From Halioglobus japonicus (GTDB lineage: Bacteria > Pseudomonadota > Gammaproteobacteria > Pseudomonadales > Halieaceae): a DNA stretch of 64,000 bases. How positions within the stretch are numbered: position 1 is the first letter of the stretch; every line of letters begins with the position of its first letter. The translations under genes and the position numbers were made by a program. The stretch covers positions 2,728,001-2,792,000 of the forward strand of contig NZ_CP019450.1 in the NCBI RefSeq assembly GCF_001983995.1, written 5' to 3'. Under the pieces are notes generated by a model that was not told the DNA's origin, made no database searches, and saw nothing but the letters and a program-made list of their open reading frames with translations. This document shows, one piece after another, positions 29,163 through 40,686 of the stretch.

Positions 29163-29570
29163 GCTAGCCGCCCCTCCGATGGGTGAGAGCCCTTTCCTCC
29201 CGGCCGCATATTTTGCTCCAGAGGCTGCGGCCATGGGGCAACTCGTAGTGGGATTGCTGACGCAATCCTCAAGCACTCCTCAAACACTCCCTATGGAAAG
29301 CCCTCCGCCTCTTCCACAAAATATAAACGCGACCTGAAGGGTCGGAAAGCCCTATCACCCACCGGAGGTGCTTCTCCCAAAGCGCCCCAACAATGGGCCA
29401 AATCTAGCGGCAACAACCACTTGAGGCTCCCCGGGTAGATACCTGAAATGAGGAAAGGGGAAAGCAGCGGCCCTCCAGAAATCGTCGGGAGCCATGGGTG
29501 GCGGACGCCGAAGCGACCACATGGATGTGCTTGTAGCGTTTTCTGGAGGGCCGCTGCTTATCCGTTTCAG
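29163..29570 (+). repeat. Two-module structured intergenic repeat element, copy B
   Basis: This fills most of the 573-base gap between yceF and mdh. Module 1 starts with GCTAGCCGCCCC (29163-29174) and then a hairpin (GGCCGCA 29202-29208, TGCGGCC 29226-29232). Its core (29223-29309) is close to 90 percent identical to copy A by eye, with the stem GGATTGC-TGAC-GCAATCC; the loop has one base more than copy A. A spacer of about 130 bases is unlike that of copy A. Module 2 is a long hairpin, with an outer CTGAAA/TTTCAG pair (29443-29448 and 29565-29570). The remaining 29571-29724 holds nothing obvious besides the mdh promoter region. Confidence 0.75.
29462..29559 (+). repeat. Long perfect hairpin of repeat copy B (module 2)
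   Basis: The 20-base arms at 29462-29481 and 29540-29559 are perfectly complementary. The 58-base loop contains GGAGCCATGGGTGGCG. It corresponds to AAGCCATGGATGGCGC in copy A, and its inner stem is kept by a G-T pair. Arms differ in sequence from copy A but start and end with the same AGAAATCGT / TTT junctions. Confidence 0.8.
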
Positions 29571-29724
29571 CCTAGCAAGACACTAAAACGTCGACACCAA
29601 CCAAGATCATTTTCAGTGATGATACCCACCATAGTATTTGGGTAGCTTGAATTTTGGCCGGTGAGAACGGACAATGTGCGCCGCAAAATCAGCCTACCCT
29701 TATCCATAGTGAGGACCATCTCAG

Positions 29725-30705
<981 letters not shown>

Positions 30706-30724
30706 TTCGTCCTCGATTCAGAAG

Positions 30725-30755
30725 AAGGCGCACTATTCTGGTGCGCCTTTTTTTT
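30725..30755 (+). terminator. mdh rho-independent terminator
   Basis: AAGGCGCAC (30725-30733) pairs with GTGCGCCTT (30741-30749), with eight T at 30748-30755. It lies 20 bases behind the mdh stop. Confidence 0.9.
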
Positions 30756-30831
30756 ACCTCCAGAAACCCCACTAAAGCGCAAGTGCGAATCCGGCTTGCA
30801 CGAATGTTAACGATGCTGATTTAATGAAGGC

Positions 30832-31457
30832 ATGACTGAAGTAGCTACAAGCAAGACCTATCACCACGGCAATTTACGCGCAGAACTGCTCGACACCGCT
30901 GTAGAACAATTGAAGCACACCGGCGCAGAGGATTTGAGCTTGCGCGCCCTCGCCCGCGCTATCGGGGTTTCCCAGACTGCACCCTATCGCCACTTCGCCG
31001 ACAAGAGCGAACTGCTGGCGGCAATGGCGACGCGGGGTACCGGGAGCTGATCAAGAGTCTACGCGAGGCCCGCGACGGCTCCGGCGAAGCAGCGGACGAA
31101 CAAATGCTCGCTGTCGCACACGCATATGTGAATTACGCGGCGGACAACCCGCAACTGTTCAAACTGATGTTTGGCCCGGCGGTACAACCGGCGGCGCGCT
31201 ACCCCGAGTTGCGCGAAGCCAGCCGCGAGACACTGCTGCTGGTGCAGGCGACCATTCAGCGCGGGATTGATCAGGGGATTTTCCGCAGTCACGAAGACCT
31301 CGCGTACCTGGCTAATGCCGGCTGGTCCGGCATCTACGGGCTGGCAACCCTGCGTATCGACGCGCCCGAACTGTTCGAGCGGCACATTGACCTGTCGCGT
31401 CAGATTGAACTGGGCACGCGAATTTTCCTCAGCGGCATCAGCGTCGAAAACGACTGA
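30832..31457 (+). pseudogene. TetR/AcrR-family regulator, frame interrupted by a one-base deletion
   Basis: The first frame (30832-31050) gives a clear TetR helix-turn-helix ([22 protein letters not shown]) and runs to a stop just after LLAAMATRG. One frame over, the ligand-binding domain continues as [14 protein letters not shown] to the stop at 31457. Restoring one G in the run 31034-31037 gives a single protein of about 208 residues. The C-terminal half resembles TetR_C_33-type domains ([15 protein letters not shown]). The 3n+2 span and the G-run suggest a base-calling error. Its target is unknown; the neighbours are mdh and the convergent ABC permease gene. Confidence 0.8.
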
Positions 31458-31458
31458 A

Positions 31459-33966
31459 TCAGAGCTCTCGCAGTACCGCCACTGGCGGATGCGAGACTAC
31501 CCGCCGACAACTCCATACGCCCAGCCCGGCAATCAGCAGGATTCCACCGGCGATGCCCAGCGGCCACAGCCAGGGCGACGGCACGTATCGCATATCCATC
31601 ACCCAGAACTGGAGAATCGCGACGGACATCTCCGCGGCGATCACCGCTAGCAGTCCGGCAAACAGCCCCAGCGCGGCAAACTCGATCCACAGGCCGCCGA
31701 GAATAAGCCGTCGGCTGGCACCCAGCGCACGAAGAATAGAGCTCTCGTGCATGCGCGCATCAACACTGGCCTGGACACCTGCCACCAGCACCAGAGAGCC
31801 CGTGGCCAGAATCACCAGCAATACCAGTTCGATAGCTGCAGATACCTGATTGATGATGCTGCGAATCTGGTCGATCACCATGTCCATTTCGATAACGGTG
31901 ACCGTGGGAAATTCGCGAATGAAACCGTTCAGGAACAACTTATCGTCCGCCGACAGATGAAAGCTGGTCATGAAGGTCGCCGGATAATTGGCCAGCAGCT
32001 TGGGTGGGAAGATCAAATAGAAGTTAGGCCGCATGGACTGCCAATCAAGCTCGCGAACAGAACTCACCCTGGCCATCAAAGGCTGTGAGCCCACTAACAG
32101 TGACAGCTCGTCACCAATACTCAGGCCGTAGCGCTCGGCAAATTCAGCTTCGACGGACACCAACGGTTCTTCGGTGCCCGGCTCCCACCACTGGCCTTCC
32201 AGTAGCTGGTTGTCAGGCGGCAGCGACTCCGACCAGGTAAAGTTGGCCTCGCGCTGATGACGTTCATGACCAGCGGCTTCAGCTTCCTCCCAGGTGGGCA
32301 GCGCTTCGTCATTCACTGCCATCAGGCGGCCGCGAATCATGGCATAAAGGGCTTCGCTGTGAATATCAGCCTGACGCAGCGACTGGTCGACGGCCTGCAC
32401 ATCCTCCGGCCCGATATTGATCATGAAGTGATTGGGGGCATCCTCGGGCAATTGCATCTGCCACTCGTCTACCAGTGAGGTCCGCACCAGCACCAGTATC
32501 AGCAGCAACATGATCGCCATGGCAAAGATCACCACTTGCAATGCATTCGCAGTGCCCCGGCGCTGCAGGCCCGCCAGCGCCAGTCGCCAGATACTGCCCG
32601 CGCTCATCCCTAATTGGCGACCGCCGCGCAGTAAGGTCAATGCCAATACCATACCGAGGGCCACGGTGATGGCAAGACCAGCCAGCACCGCGAGGGTCAA
32701 TTTCCAGTCGCCGCTATACCAGAACATGAGCAGACTGATTGCAGTCAGGCCCAGCAGGTAGTCGCCAAAAGTGCGACCGCTGTGCAGGGGCACGTCCTTG
32801 CGCAGTACCCGCAGCGGGCTGGCCTGACCAAGGCGGCGCAGCGGTGGCCAGGCAAAGCTCAACAGGCAGGTGAGCGAAGTGGCCGCACCAATCAGATAGG
32901 GCCTGGGGCCGCTGGGGGCTGGCTGGACAGGCAACTGATCGGCGAACAGGGTGAAAAACAGTGACTGGATAGACCACCCAAGTAGACAGCCCAGCAACGT
33001 CGCGACGCCGCCCAGTAAGAGCAAGCTTCTGCCATATAAACCATTAACCACCTTAGAGGTGGCACCCAGGCTTTTCATGACCGCCACGTAGTCATTGTGC
33101 CGCTCGCTAAACCGCCTCGCGGCCAGCGCAATCGCCACCCCTGCCAGCACCACACCCAGGCTTCCCGCCAGCAGCAGGAAGCTCTCGGCTCTGGCCAGTG
33201 CCTCGCCGACACCTGGCTGCCCTTCACTCACGTCAATCAGGCGCTGGCCAGGCTCCAGTTGGGGCTCCAGCCATTCCTTGAACTGCAACAATGCGTCGGC
33301 GTCACCGGCGTACAACTGCCGAAAACTGACCCGACTGCCGGGCTGAATCACACCCGTGGCATCGATGTCGCTGTAGTGCATCATCAGGCGTGGGCCATAG
33401 CCGTACATACCCACCGCCTGGTCGGGCTCGCTGCGCACTGCCCCGCTGACGGTCAGCGTCGCATCACCCACATCCACACTGTCTCCCAGAGCAACATCCA
33501 GCAGCGGAAACAGGCGCGAATCCAGCCAGACCTGCCCCGGCCCCGGTCCCTGGCTACGCGGCACTACCTCGGCAAAAGCGGTCTCGCTGAAGCCAAGCTC
33601 GCCTCGCAGTGGATAGGCGTCGCTGACTGCTTTCACCGAGGCGAGCTGCATCGCATCGTCGCCGGCGTACACCATTGAAGGAAAAGTCAGCACGGTTGCT
33701 ATCTCGAGGTCCCGCTGTTGCGCCTCATCCAGCCACGGGGCAGGTAACTCTCGACCACTGCGGGCGACGAGATCGGCAGCGAGAAAGCGATGGCTCTCAG
33801 TCTCCAGTGCGTTTTGCAGCCGTGTGGTAAATGCGCTGATCCCGGATACAACCCCAACGGCCAACACCAGTGCCAACACCAATACACCCAGTTCGCCGCC
33901 GCGCCAGTCTCTGGCCAACATGCGGGTTGCGGTGACTGACATATCAGCCTTCCTCCACCAGGGCAC
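31459..33966 (-). CDS. ybbP: ABC transporter permease, YbbP/FtsX type
   Basis: 835 residues with about ten membrane segments. There is one segment at the N-terminus (about 22-45), then a periplasmic region and two blocks of FtsX-like transmembrane helices (one around 265-500, one at the C-terminus with LALVMAG-like stretches). It overlaps the ATPase gene ybbA by 23 bases. YbbAP-type exporters are linked to lipid or ester handling beside the TesA esterase, but the substrate is not established. Confidence 0.9.
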   Translation of the reverse strand: MPWWRKADMSVTATRMLARDWRGGELGVLVLALVLAVGVVSGISAFTTRLQNALETESHRFLAADLVARSGRELPAPWLDEAQQRDLEIATVLTFPSMVYAGDDAMQLASVKAVSDAYPLRGELGFSETAFAEVVPRSQGPGPGQVWLDSRLFPLLDVALGDSVDVGDATLTVSGAVRSEPDQAVGMYGYGPRLMMHYSDIDATGVIQPGSRVSFRQLYAGDADALLQFKEWLEPQLEPGQRLIDVSEGQPGVGEALARAESFLLLAGSLGVVLAGVAIALAARRFSERHNDYVAVMKSLGATSKVVNGLYGRSLLLLGGVATLLGCLLGWSIQSLFFTLFADQLPVQPAPSGPRPYLIGAATSLTCLLSFAWPPLRRLGQASPLRVLRKDVPLHSGRTFGDYLLGLTAISLLMFWYSGDWKLTLAVLAGLAITVALGMVLALTLLRGGRQLGMSAGSIWRLALAGLQRRGTANALQVVIFAMAIMLLLILVLVRTSLVDEWQMQLPEDAPNHFMINIGPEDVQAVDQSLRQADIHSEALYAMIRGRLMAVNDEALPTWEEAEAAGHERHQREANFTWSESLPPDNQLLEGQWWEPGTEEPLVSVEAEFAERYGLSIGDELSLLVGSQPLMARVSSVRELDWQSMRPNFYLIFPPKLLANYPATFMTSFHLSADDKLFLNGFIREFPTVTVIEMDMVIDQIRSIINQVSAAIELVLLVILATGSLVLVAGVQASVDARMHESSILRALGASRRLILGGLWIEFAALGLFAGLLAVIAAEMSVAILQFWVMDMRYVPSPWLWPLGIAGGILLIAGLGVWSCRRVVSHPPVAVLREL

Positions 33967-34609
33967 CGGCTTCGATCAGCAAGCGGCGCTCACAGCGCTG
34001 GGCAAGACCCAGATCGTGGGTCACCAACACCAGCGTCGTGCCCTCCTGGGCATTGAGTTCGAACAACAGCTCCACCACATGGGCGCCGGTGGTAGTGTCG
34101 AGATTACCGGTAGGTTCGTCGGCGAAAAGCACTGCGGGGCGACTGGCGAAGGCTCTGGCAATGGCCACTCGCTGCTGCTCGCCCCCAGACATTTGCCGGG
34201 GATAGTGGGTCATACGCTCGGCAAGACCGACGCGAGTGAGGAATTCTTCTGCCTCCTGTTGGGGGCGATCATGGCCGGCGAGTTCCAGCGGCAGCATGAC
34301 GTTCTCCAACGCGGTGAGCGCTGGCAACAATTGAAACGACTGGAAGACAAACCCCACTTCCCGGCCGCGCAGCAATGCCCTGCCGTCTTCATCCAGATCG
34401 CTTAAGGACGCCCCTGCCAGCTCTACGCGGCCGCCGGTGGCTTCGTCCAGCCCGGCTAGCAGCCCCAGCAATGTGGATTTACCCGAGCCGGATGCGCCGA
34501 CAATGGCCACACTCTCGCCCGACTTGATTTCCAGTGTAATCCCTTTCAGTATCTCCAGCTCGCCCCCGGCCACGGGGACTGATTTCTGGAGATTTTCGGC
34601 CTTTATCAT
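33944..34609 (-). CDS. ybbA: ABC transporter ATP-binding protein YbbA
   Basis: 221 residues of the LolD/MacB class. It has Walker A GASGSGKSTLLGLL, signature MSGGEQQRVAIARA and Walker B PAVLFADEPTGNLD. It partners with the permease that overlaps its 3' end. Its start codon shares the CATG palindrome with the divergent tesA start, so both genes begin within four bases. Confidence 0.95.
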   Translation of the reverse strand: MIKAENLQKSVPVAGGELEILKGITLEIKSGESVAIVGASGSGKSTLLGLLAGLDEATGGRVELAGASLSDLDEDGRALLRGREVGFVFQSFQLLPALTALENVMLPLELAGHDRPQQEAEEFLTRVGLAERMTHYPRQMSGGEQQRVAIARAFASRPAVLFADEPTGNLDTTTGAHVVELLFELNAQEGTTLVLVTHDLGLAQRCERRLLIEAGALVEEG

Positions 34610-35243
34610 GCAGCGTTTCCTTTACCGCCTGTTACGCGTATTCACAGTCGTTGGATTGCTTCTGGTGTCCGCGACGACACCTGCCCAGTCCTCCGCCACG
34701 ACGGTGCTGGTGCTCGGCGATAGTATCAGTGCCGCCTATGGCATGTCTTTACAAGAGGGTTGGGTTGCCTTGCTGGCACGACAGATAGCTGAGGAACGTC
34801 CCGGCACTAAGGTCGTCAATGCCAGTATCAGCGGCGAAACCACCGGCGGTGCACTGCGTCGCCTTCCCGTATTACTGGAGCAACACAAGCCGGATCTGGT
34901 CGTCATCGAGCTCGGGGGTAACGATGGCCTGCGCGGATTTCCGCTCAATGACTTCCGCGACAACCTAACCCAGCTGGCCACGCTCTCCCAGGACGCAGGT
35001 GCGAAGGTGTTGTTCCTGCCGATGCAGATTCCCCCAAATTACGGCTCGCGCTACACCCAGGGGTTCTACGACAGCTATGCAAGAGTGGCCGAAGCCAGCG
35101 GCAGCGCAATCGGTGCATTCATTCTCGAAGCGGTGGCGATCGACCCACAACTGATGCAGGAAGACGGTATTCACCCCAAGGCCGAGGCACAGCAGACCAT
35201 GCTCGAAACCGTATACCCTGACATCCGTGGGGCACTGCCATGA
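34608..35243 (+). CDS. tesA: Periplasmic GDSL/SGNH esterase TesA (acyl-CoA thioesterase I / arylesterase)
   Basis: 211 residues from ATG 34608; a longer frame would run inside ybbA. A signal peptide covers about 1-28 (ending TTPAQS). The SGNH blocks are GDSISAAYG (Ser), [19 protein letters not shown] (Asn) and [11 protein letters not shown] (Asp/His). It hydrolyses acyl thioesters, esters and lysophospholipids in the periplasm. It is divergent from ybbA as in E. coli and overlaps the next gene by 4 bases (ATGA). Confidence 0.95.
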   Translation: MQRFLYRLLRVFTVVGLLLVSATTPAQSSATTVLVLGDSISAAYGMSLQEGWVALLARQIAEERPGTKVVNASISGETTGGALRRLPVLLEQHKPDLVVIELGGNDGLRGFPLNDFRDNLTQLATLSQDAGAKVLFLPMQIPPNYGSRYTQGFYDSYARVAEASGSAIGAFILEAVAIDPQLMQEDGIHPKAEAQQTMLETVYPDIRGALP

Positions 35244-36534
35244 GCGCGCCCGACAATCACTGGGAACAAATGCTGGCGGATGACCGCGCCCACATCTGGC
35301 ACCCTTATGCACAGGCCTCTGACCCCGGCTTTATTACACCCGTCGTAGGCGCCAACGGCGTGCGCCTGCAACTCGCCGACGGCCGTGAACTCATCGACGG
35401 CATGGCCTCCTGGTGGTGCGCCATTCACGGTTACAACCACCCGGTCATGAATCGTGCTGTGCAGCAGCAACTGGAGACAATGTCGCACGTAATGTTCGGT
35501 GGCCTCACCCATCCGCCAGCCATCAAACTCGCTGCCATGCTGGTCGACCTGACACCCGAAGGCCTGAATCGCGTGTTTTTCAGTGACTCAGGTTCCGTGT
35601 CGGTAGAAGTCGCCATGAAAATGGCCATTCAATATTGGCAGGCCATCGGCAAGCCCGGCAAACAAAAAATGGTGGCACTGCGCAGCGGCTATCACGGCGA
35701 CACTCTGGCTACCATGTCGGTTTGCGACCCGGTCACGGGAATGCACCATCTTTTCGGCGATGTGGTTCTGAAACAGTTCTTTGCGCCGGCTCCGGACTGT
35801 GCTTTCGACGGCCCCTGCCCCGAAAGCGACATGGAAGAGATCAGCGACATTCTGGCCCGGCACCACGAGGAGATCGCCGCCGTTATCGTCGAACCCGTAG
35901 TGCAGGGAGCCGGCGGCATGCGCTTCTACTCGCCGGACTATCTGCGCAAACTGCGCGCTCTGTGCGATGCCTTTGACGTATTGCTGATATTCGATGAAAT
36001 TGCCACCGGCTTTGGCCGCACCGGCAAGCTGTTTGCACTGGAGCATGCAGGCGTAGAGCCGGATCTGCTGTGCCTCGGAAAATCACTCACCGGCGGCTAT
36101 ATGACGCTGGCGGCGACAATCGCCAATGATCGCATCGCAGAGGGTATCGACGGCGGTGAAGCCGGCGCGTTTATGCACGGGCCGACCTTTATGGGCAACC
36201 CCCTGGCTTGTGCGTCAGCGATCGCAAGTATCGAGCTGCTGCTCTCTCAGCCCTGGCAGCGGACCGTAGCACGACTGCAAACCGAATTGGAACAGGGCCT
36301 GGCCCCGCCCGCGACTTCGAACAAGTCGCGGATGTCCGCACCCTCGGCGCGATCGGGGTAATTGAACTCAAGGAGGCGGTCAACATGCGTGAGGTACAGC
36401 CGATGTTTGTTGAGCAGGGCATCTGGATTCGCCCGTTCGGCAAGCTGGTCTATACCATGCCGCCCTTCATTATGAACTCCGAGGACACCGCCAGCGTCAC
36501 TGCGGGCATGCTCGAGGTCGTCGCCAGGCTCTAA
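35240..36534 (+). pseudogene. bioA: Adenosylmethionine-8-amino-7-oxononanoate aminotransferase BioA, frame interrupted by a one-base deletion
   Basis: The first frame begins at ATG 35240 and covers class III aminotransferase motifs. These are [58 protein letters not shown], the DE motif [18 protein letters not shown] and the PLP lysine [11 protein letters not shown]. After EQGLAP it leaves frame in GCCCCGCCC (36302-36310). The true C-terminus continues in another frame ([19 protein letters not shown] ... MLEVVARL) to 36534. One added C restores 431 residues, the normal BioA length. It makes the DAPA precursor of biotin. No other bio genes are nearby. Start overlaps tesA by 4 bases. Confidence 0.88.
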
Positions 36535-37325
36535 AGCGGCAGCGAGACCTCGCCGACCATATAGGTAGTCGCCTCGCCGGTCATAAACACGCGATCTCCC
36601 TGCAAGGTGCAATCGAGCCTGCCTCCCCGTTCGGAAATCTGCCGGGCACTCATTCGCGCCTGACCCAGTCGGCTCGACCAATAAGGCACCAGGGCGCAGT
36701 GTGCCGACCCTGTCACCGGATCTTCATTGATACCCACGTGCGGGCCGAAGAAGCGAGATACGAAATCACACTCATCGCCCGGTGCCGTGGCAATCACATT
36801 GAACGCAGAGGCGGCTACCAGCGCAGCAAAGTCTGGTGCTAGCCTGGCGACATCCGCTTCAAACTCAAACACATACAATTTTTTGCAAGTGCCCTCTACC
36901 TGCCAGACCTCACTCGCCATGCCGCCCAGCGCATCGCATACCGCCACATCAACCGCATCGGGCGTCAGTGTGTAGGCAGGGAAATCCAGCAAGTAGCTGC
37001 CATGCGAATGGGTCACGCTCAGGTTGCCGCTGCGCGTGGCAAACACCAGCTCAGGCTGCTGTACGCCCATATGCTGGACCAGAGCGTGCGCACTGGCGAG
37101 CGTTGCGTGCCCACAGAGATCCACCTCGGTAGACGGCGTAAACCAACGCAGCTCCCAGGCATTGTCCGCAGCGACCAGAAAAGCGGTCTCCGAGAGATTG
37201 TTCTCGGCCGCAATCGCCTGCAACTGACGATCTTCGAGCCAGTGCGCCAGCGGCATAACTGCGGCCGGGTTGCCGCCGAATACCGACGAGGTAAAAGCAT
37301 CTACCTGATAGATGGGGATATTCAC
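36531..37325 (-). CDS. PhzF-family isomerase-like protein
   Basis: 264 residues. It begins [35 protein letters not shown] holds the family glutamate, [19 protein letters not shown] is the core motif, and [11 protein letters not shown] lies near the end. The diaminopimelate-epimerase-like fold is clear; members isomerise varied small acids and most have no known substrate. It overlaps the 3' end of bioA by 4 bases on the opposite strand. Confidence 0.9.
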   Translation of the reverse strand: MNIPIYQVDAFTSSVFGGNPAAVMPLAHWLEDRQLQAIAAENNLSETAFLVAADNAWELRWFTPSTEVDLCGHATLASAHALVQHMGVQQPELVFATRSGNLSVTHSHGSYLLDFPAYTLTPDAVDVAVCDALGGMASEVWQVEGTCKKLYVFEFEADVARLAPDFAALVAASAFNVIATAPGDECDFVSRFFGPHVGINEDPVTGSAHCALVPYWSSRLGQARMSARQISERGGRLDCTLQGDRVFMTGEATTYMVGEVSLPL

Positions 37326-37407
37326 GTTTTGCGTCCATAGCTTTGTTATCTTCGGGGTGTTAAATATAGAGACAGCCGCGAGCCTGGGAAAAGTAAAAAA
37401 TCACACT

Positions 37408-38265
37408 ATGGCAGTACGCGAACAAACAGCGCGCCAAAAGCAGGTCTACGATGTCATTTTTGGCACGGAGACCCCTGCCGGTAAAACCTTCGATATCGTA
37501 TTAATCGCCCTCATACTGGCCAGCGTGGCGGTGGTGCTGCTCGACTCTATTCCGGAGTACCACGCTGACTATGGCCACCTGTTTCTCAGGGCAGAATGGG
37601 GTTTTACGCTGTTTTTCACCATCGAGTACATTTTACGCCTGTGGTGTTCGCCCAATCGCAGCGCCTACGCACGCAGTGTTTACGGCATCGTCGATCTGCT
37701 CGCTGTCGCCCCCACTTATCTGTCTCTGATCCTGCCCCAGGCAGCACCACTGCTGATTATCCGCCTGTTGCGGATTTTGCGAATTTTTCGGGTACTGCGC
37801 CTGCTCTCGCTGCTGCGCGAGGCCAATGAACTCGCTGCCGCCCTGCGTCGCAGTGCGCGCAAGGTGTTCGTTTTTTTCACCTTGATGATCATTCTCGCCA
37901 CTATCTTCGGCTGCCTAATGTATGTCATTGAAGGCAGCGAACACGGTTTTCACAGCATCCCTCACAGCATTTACTGGGCGATTGTGACCATTACCACCGT
38001 TGGCTATGGCGACGTGGTACCGCTCACCTCTGCCGGACGGTTTATCGCATCCATCGGCATGTTGATCGGCTACGCGGTCATCGCGGTGCCCACCGGCATA
38101 GTCACCGCTGAACTCACCCTGGCCCAGGCCCTGAAGAACGAACGCATTACCCGCCGCTCACGCAATTGTTCCACATGTGCCAGTGTTGAAACTGATCCCC
38201 ATGCGCACTACTGTAGGAACTGTGGCAGCGAGCTACCCGCGCCGGGGCACAAGCCCGACAATTAA
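37408..38265 (+). CDS. Voltage-gated-type potassium channel with C-terminal zinc ribbon
   Basis: 285 residues from ATG 37408; a longer frame would cross the divergent promoter. It has six membrane segments. An arginine-rich S4 segment (RLLRILRIFRVLRLLS) is followed by a pore region with the selectivity filter TTVGYGD (GYGD at 199-202). The last 35 residues carry Cys254, Cys257, Cys269 and Cys272 (CSTC ... CRNC), a zinc-ribbon pattern on the cytosolic side. KvAP-like bacterial channels usually lack this. No ligand domain such as cNMP or RCK is seen. Confidence 0.92.
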   Translation: MAVREQTARQKQVYDVIFGTETPAGKTFDIVLIALILASVAVVLLDSIPEYHADYGHLFLRAEWGFTLFFTIEYILRLWCSPNRSAYARSVYGIVDLLAVAPTYLSLILPQAAPLLIIRLLRILRIFRVLRLLSLLREANELAAALRRSARKVFVFFTLMIILATIFGCLMYVIEGSEHGFHSIPHSIYWAIVTITTVGYGDVVPLTSAGRFIASIGMLIGYAVIAVPTGIVTAELTLAQALKNERITRRSRNCSTCASVETDPHAHYCRNCGSELPAPGHKPDN

Positions 38266-38309
38266 TTATGCTAATAACGATTATCCGCTGTATCTAACGA
38301 GGTATTAAA

Positions 38310-40639
38310 ATGACTGTGTTCAAACCCGCTGTACTCTCCACCGCTGTGGCTTCAGCTACGCTGCTGTTATTGCCCGGCCTGGCCCAGGCCCAGGGCCAGC
38401 TGGAAGAAGTGATCGTTACCGCCCAGAAGCGTGAGCAGAGCATGCAGGACGTCCCTGTTGCCGTAACCGCATTTTCTGCCCAGCAACTGGAGAAGTCCGG
38501 CGTCAAGGACATGTTCGACCTGCAGGTCAACGCACCGAGCCTGCGCGTTGGTGCCAGCCAGACATCCACGACCACCACCTTTGCGATTCGCGGCGTATTT
38601 ACCAGCAGCCAGAACTTCGGACTGGAACCCTCAGTGGGGCTGTATGTCGACGGTGTTTACCGAGCGCGTCAGGGTTCCATGATTAACAACCTGGTGGATA
38701 TTTCCAGCATCGAGGTCCTGCGCGGCCCCCAGGGCACGCTGTTTGGCCGTAATACCCCGGCCGGCGCGATCACCATGTCGACAGCCATGCCCGATTTCGA
38801 GGGCACCGGCTTCATTGAAGGCACCGTTGGCGACTACGACCTGTATGGTTTGAGTGGCGCCAAGTCCTTCACCGCCATTGAAGATGTGTTGGCCTTCCGG
38901 GTGACCGGCTTTGGTATGCAGCGCGACGGTTACATCGACATCGTCGACGGCGGCGATGACGTGATTAACGATCGCGACCGCTGGGGCGCGCGTCTTCAGG
39001 CCCTTTACCTGCCAACAGATTCTGTCACCGTACGGGTAATCGCCGATTACTCGGAAGTCGACGAAACCTGCTGTGCAAGCGGTTCTTTCAAGAATAACTT
39101 TGTCGCACAGGACCTGCCCCCGGGCTCGGCACCGGTCTTCGGTACCGACACCAATATCGTCAATATCGGCGGCACCGTTGTCGACCAGGATGACTTCTAC
39201 GATCGCGAAGTCGCTGTGGCTCGCCCCCCGGTCTCACAGAACGAAGACAGCGGCTTATCCGTGCAGATTGACTGGGAAACAGATTCCTTCACCCTGACCA
39301 GCATTACCGCGTATCGCGAGCACGATTCCTTTGACGATGCCGATATTGCATTTACTTCTGTCGATGGCGCCTATCGCATCAACGACGCTGAGCAGAACCA
39401 GTTCACCCAGGAACTGCGCATTGCCAATGAGTCTGACAGATTCAGTTACGTCGCCGGCCTCTACTACTATGAACAGGAGCTGGACAACAGCCGCCAGACA
39501 ATCGTGGGTAGCGATCTGAGCGGCATCATCGGCCTGTCGCCGAATGCCTTTATTGGTGGCGACGGATCCTTCGACGTAAACACCCAGGATCACACCAGCT
39601 ACGCGGCCTTCGGTCAGGTCGACTACAACATTACCGATGACCTGATCCTGACCGCCGGCCTTCGCTGGACCTACGAAGACAAGGACCTGGAGAACATCTA
39701 CACCGACGATGCGCCTCCCTCCCTGGACTTTTCCCAGGACAACTGGGGTTTTTACTTCTTCGCCCCGCTGACACCTCAGGATGATCTCAGCGAGAGCTTT
39801 GACGACGACCGCATAACCGGCGCCCTCAAAATCAGCTGGTTTATGAATGACGACGTCATGCTGTATGCCTCCTACGGCACCGGCTACAAGTCGGGCGGGG
39901 TCAACGCCGACCGGATTGAAGAGCAGTTCAACCCGCTCTTCGATGCCGAGGAATCTGAATCCTACGAAGTCGGCATGAAAGCTGACTTCCCGGAACAGGC
40001 CATGCGTCTGAACCTGGCCATCCACCGCACCGACACGGACGACCTGCAGACCAGCTCGTTCCAGGGTGGCGGTTTCTTCCTGTCAAATGCCGGTGTCGCC
40101 GAAACCTACGGCCTCGAGGCTGACCTCTACTGGGCGCCGACAGACAGCACTACGCTGACCCTGGGTTATGCCTACAATCACGGTGAATACAGCGACTTTG
40201 AAAATGGCCCCTGCTGGACGGGTACCCCGTGGCATACCGGAGAGGCCCCTCCCGGGCTGAACGAAGATGGCAGCTGTGATATCTCTGGCGGCGATCTGTC
40301 CGGTAACGCAGAGAATGTAGTGGTACTCACCGTCAACCAAGATTTCACGCTCAGCGACACCATGACGGGCTTCATCTACGGCGAATACTCCTGGGTCGAC
40401 GATCGCATGACCGACGTGAACAATGACCCGGTGAAGTACGATGGTGACTACAACCTCATCAACGTACGGGCTGGACTGCGCTACGAGCCCTGGGATGCCT
40501 ACGTCACCTTGTGGGGTCGTAACCTGACCGATGAGGAATACACAGGGACGATTGCAGACGCCCCGCCCAGACCGGTCGCTTCATTGCCTACTACGAAGAA
40601 CCCCGCACCTGGGGTCTCACCTTACGCAAGGATTTCTGA
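38310..40639 (+). CDS. TonB-dependent outer-membrane receptor (last ~25 residues out of frame by one base)
   Basis: A signal peptide (ending AQAQG, about 28 residues) is followed by a TonB-box region EEVIVTAQKREQSMQDVPV. Then come a plug domain (SSIEVLRGPQGTLFGRNTPAGAI) and a 22-strand-type barrel. As written, the frame slips in GCCCCGCCC (40560-40568) and runs on into the next gene to 40832. With one C restored, the protein ends normally at 40639 with a TWGLTLRKDF strand ending in Phe, as outer-membrane barrels require, and has 776 residues. The substrate is unknown; this receptor style is common in marine gammaproteobacteria for lipophilic or plant-derived compounds. Confidence 0.9.
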
Positions 40640-40652
40640 CCCCAGGTTCTGC

Positions 40653-40658
40653 TATAAT
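40653..40658 (+). promoter_or_regulatory. Extended -10 promoter of the YgiQ gene
   Basis: TGCTATAAT (box at 40653-40658) lies 29 bases before the ATG at 40687 and just behind the restored stop of the TonB receptor. No clear -35 box. Confidence 0.5.
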
Positions 40659-40686
40659 GCGCGCCCCATAACCCCCGGTGGCGCGC

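Noticed and set aside
29448..29645. Short plus-strand frame across the long hairpin of copy B
   Set aside because: Its sequence is explained by the inverted repeat; no ribosome site or homologous frame exists in copy A.
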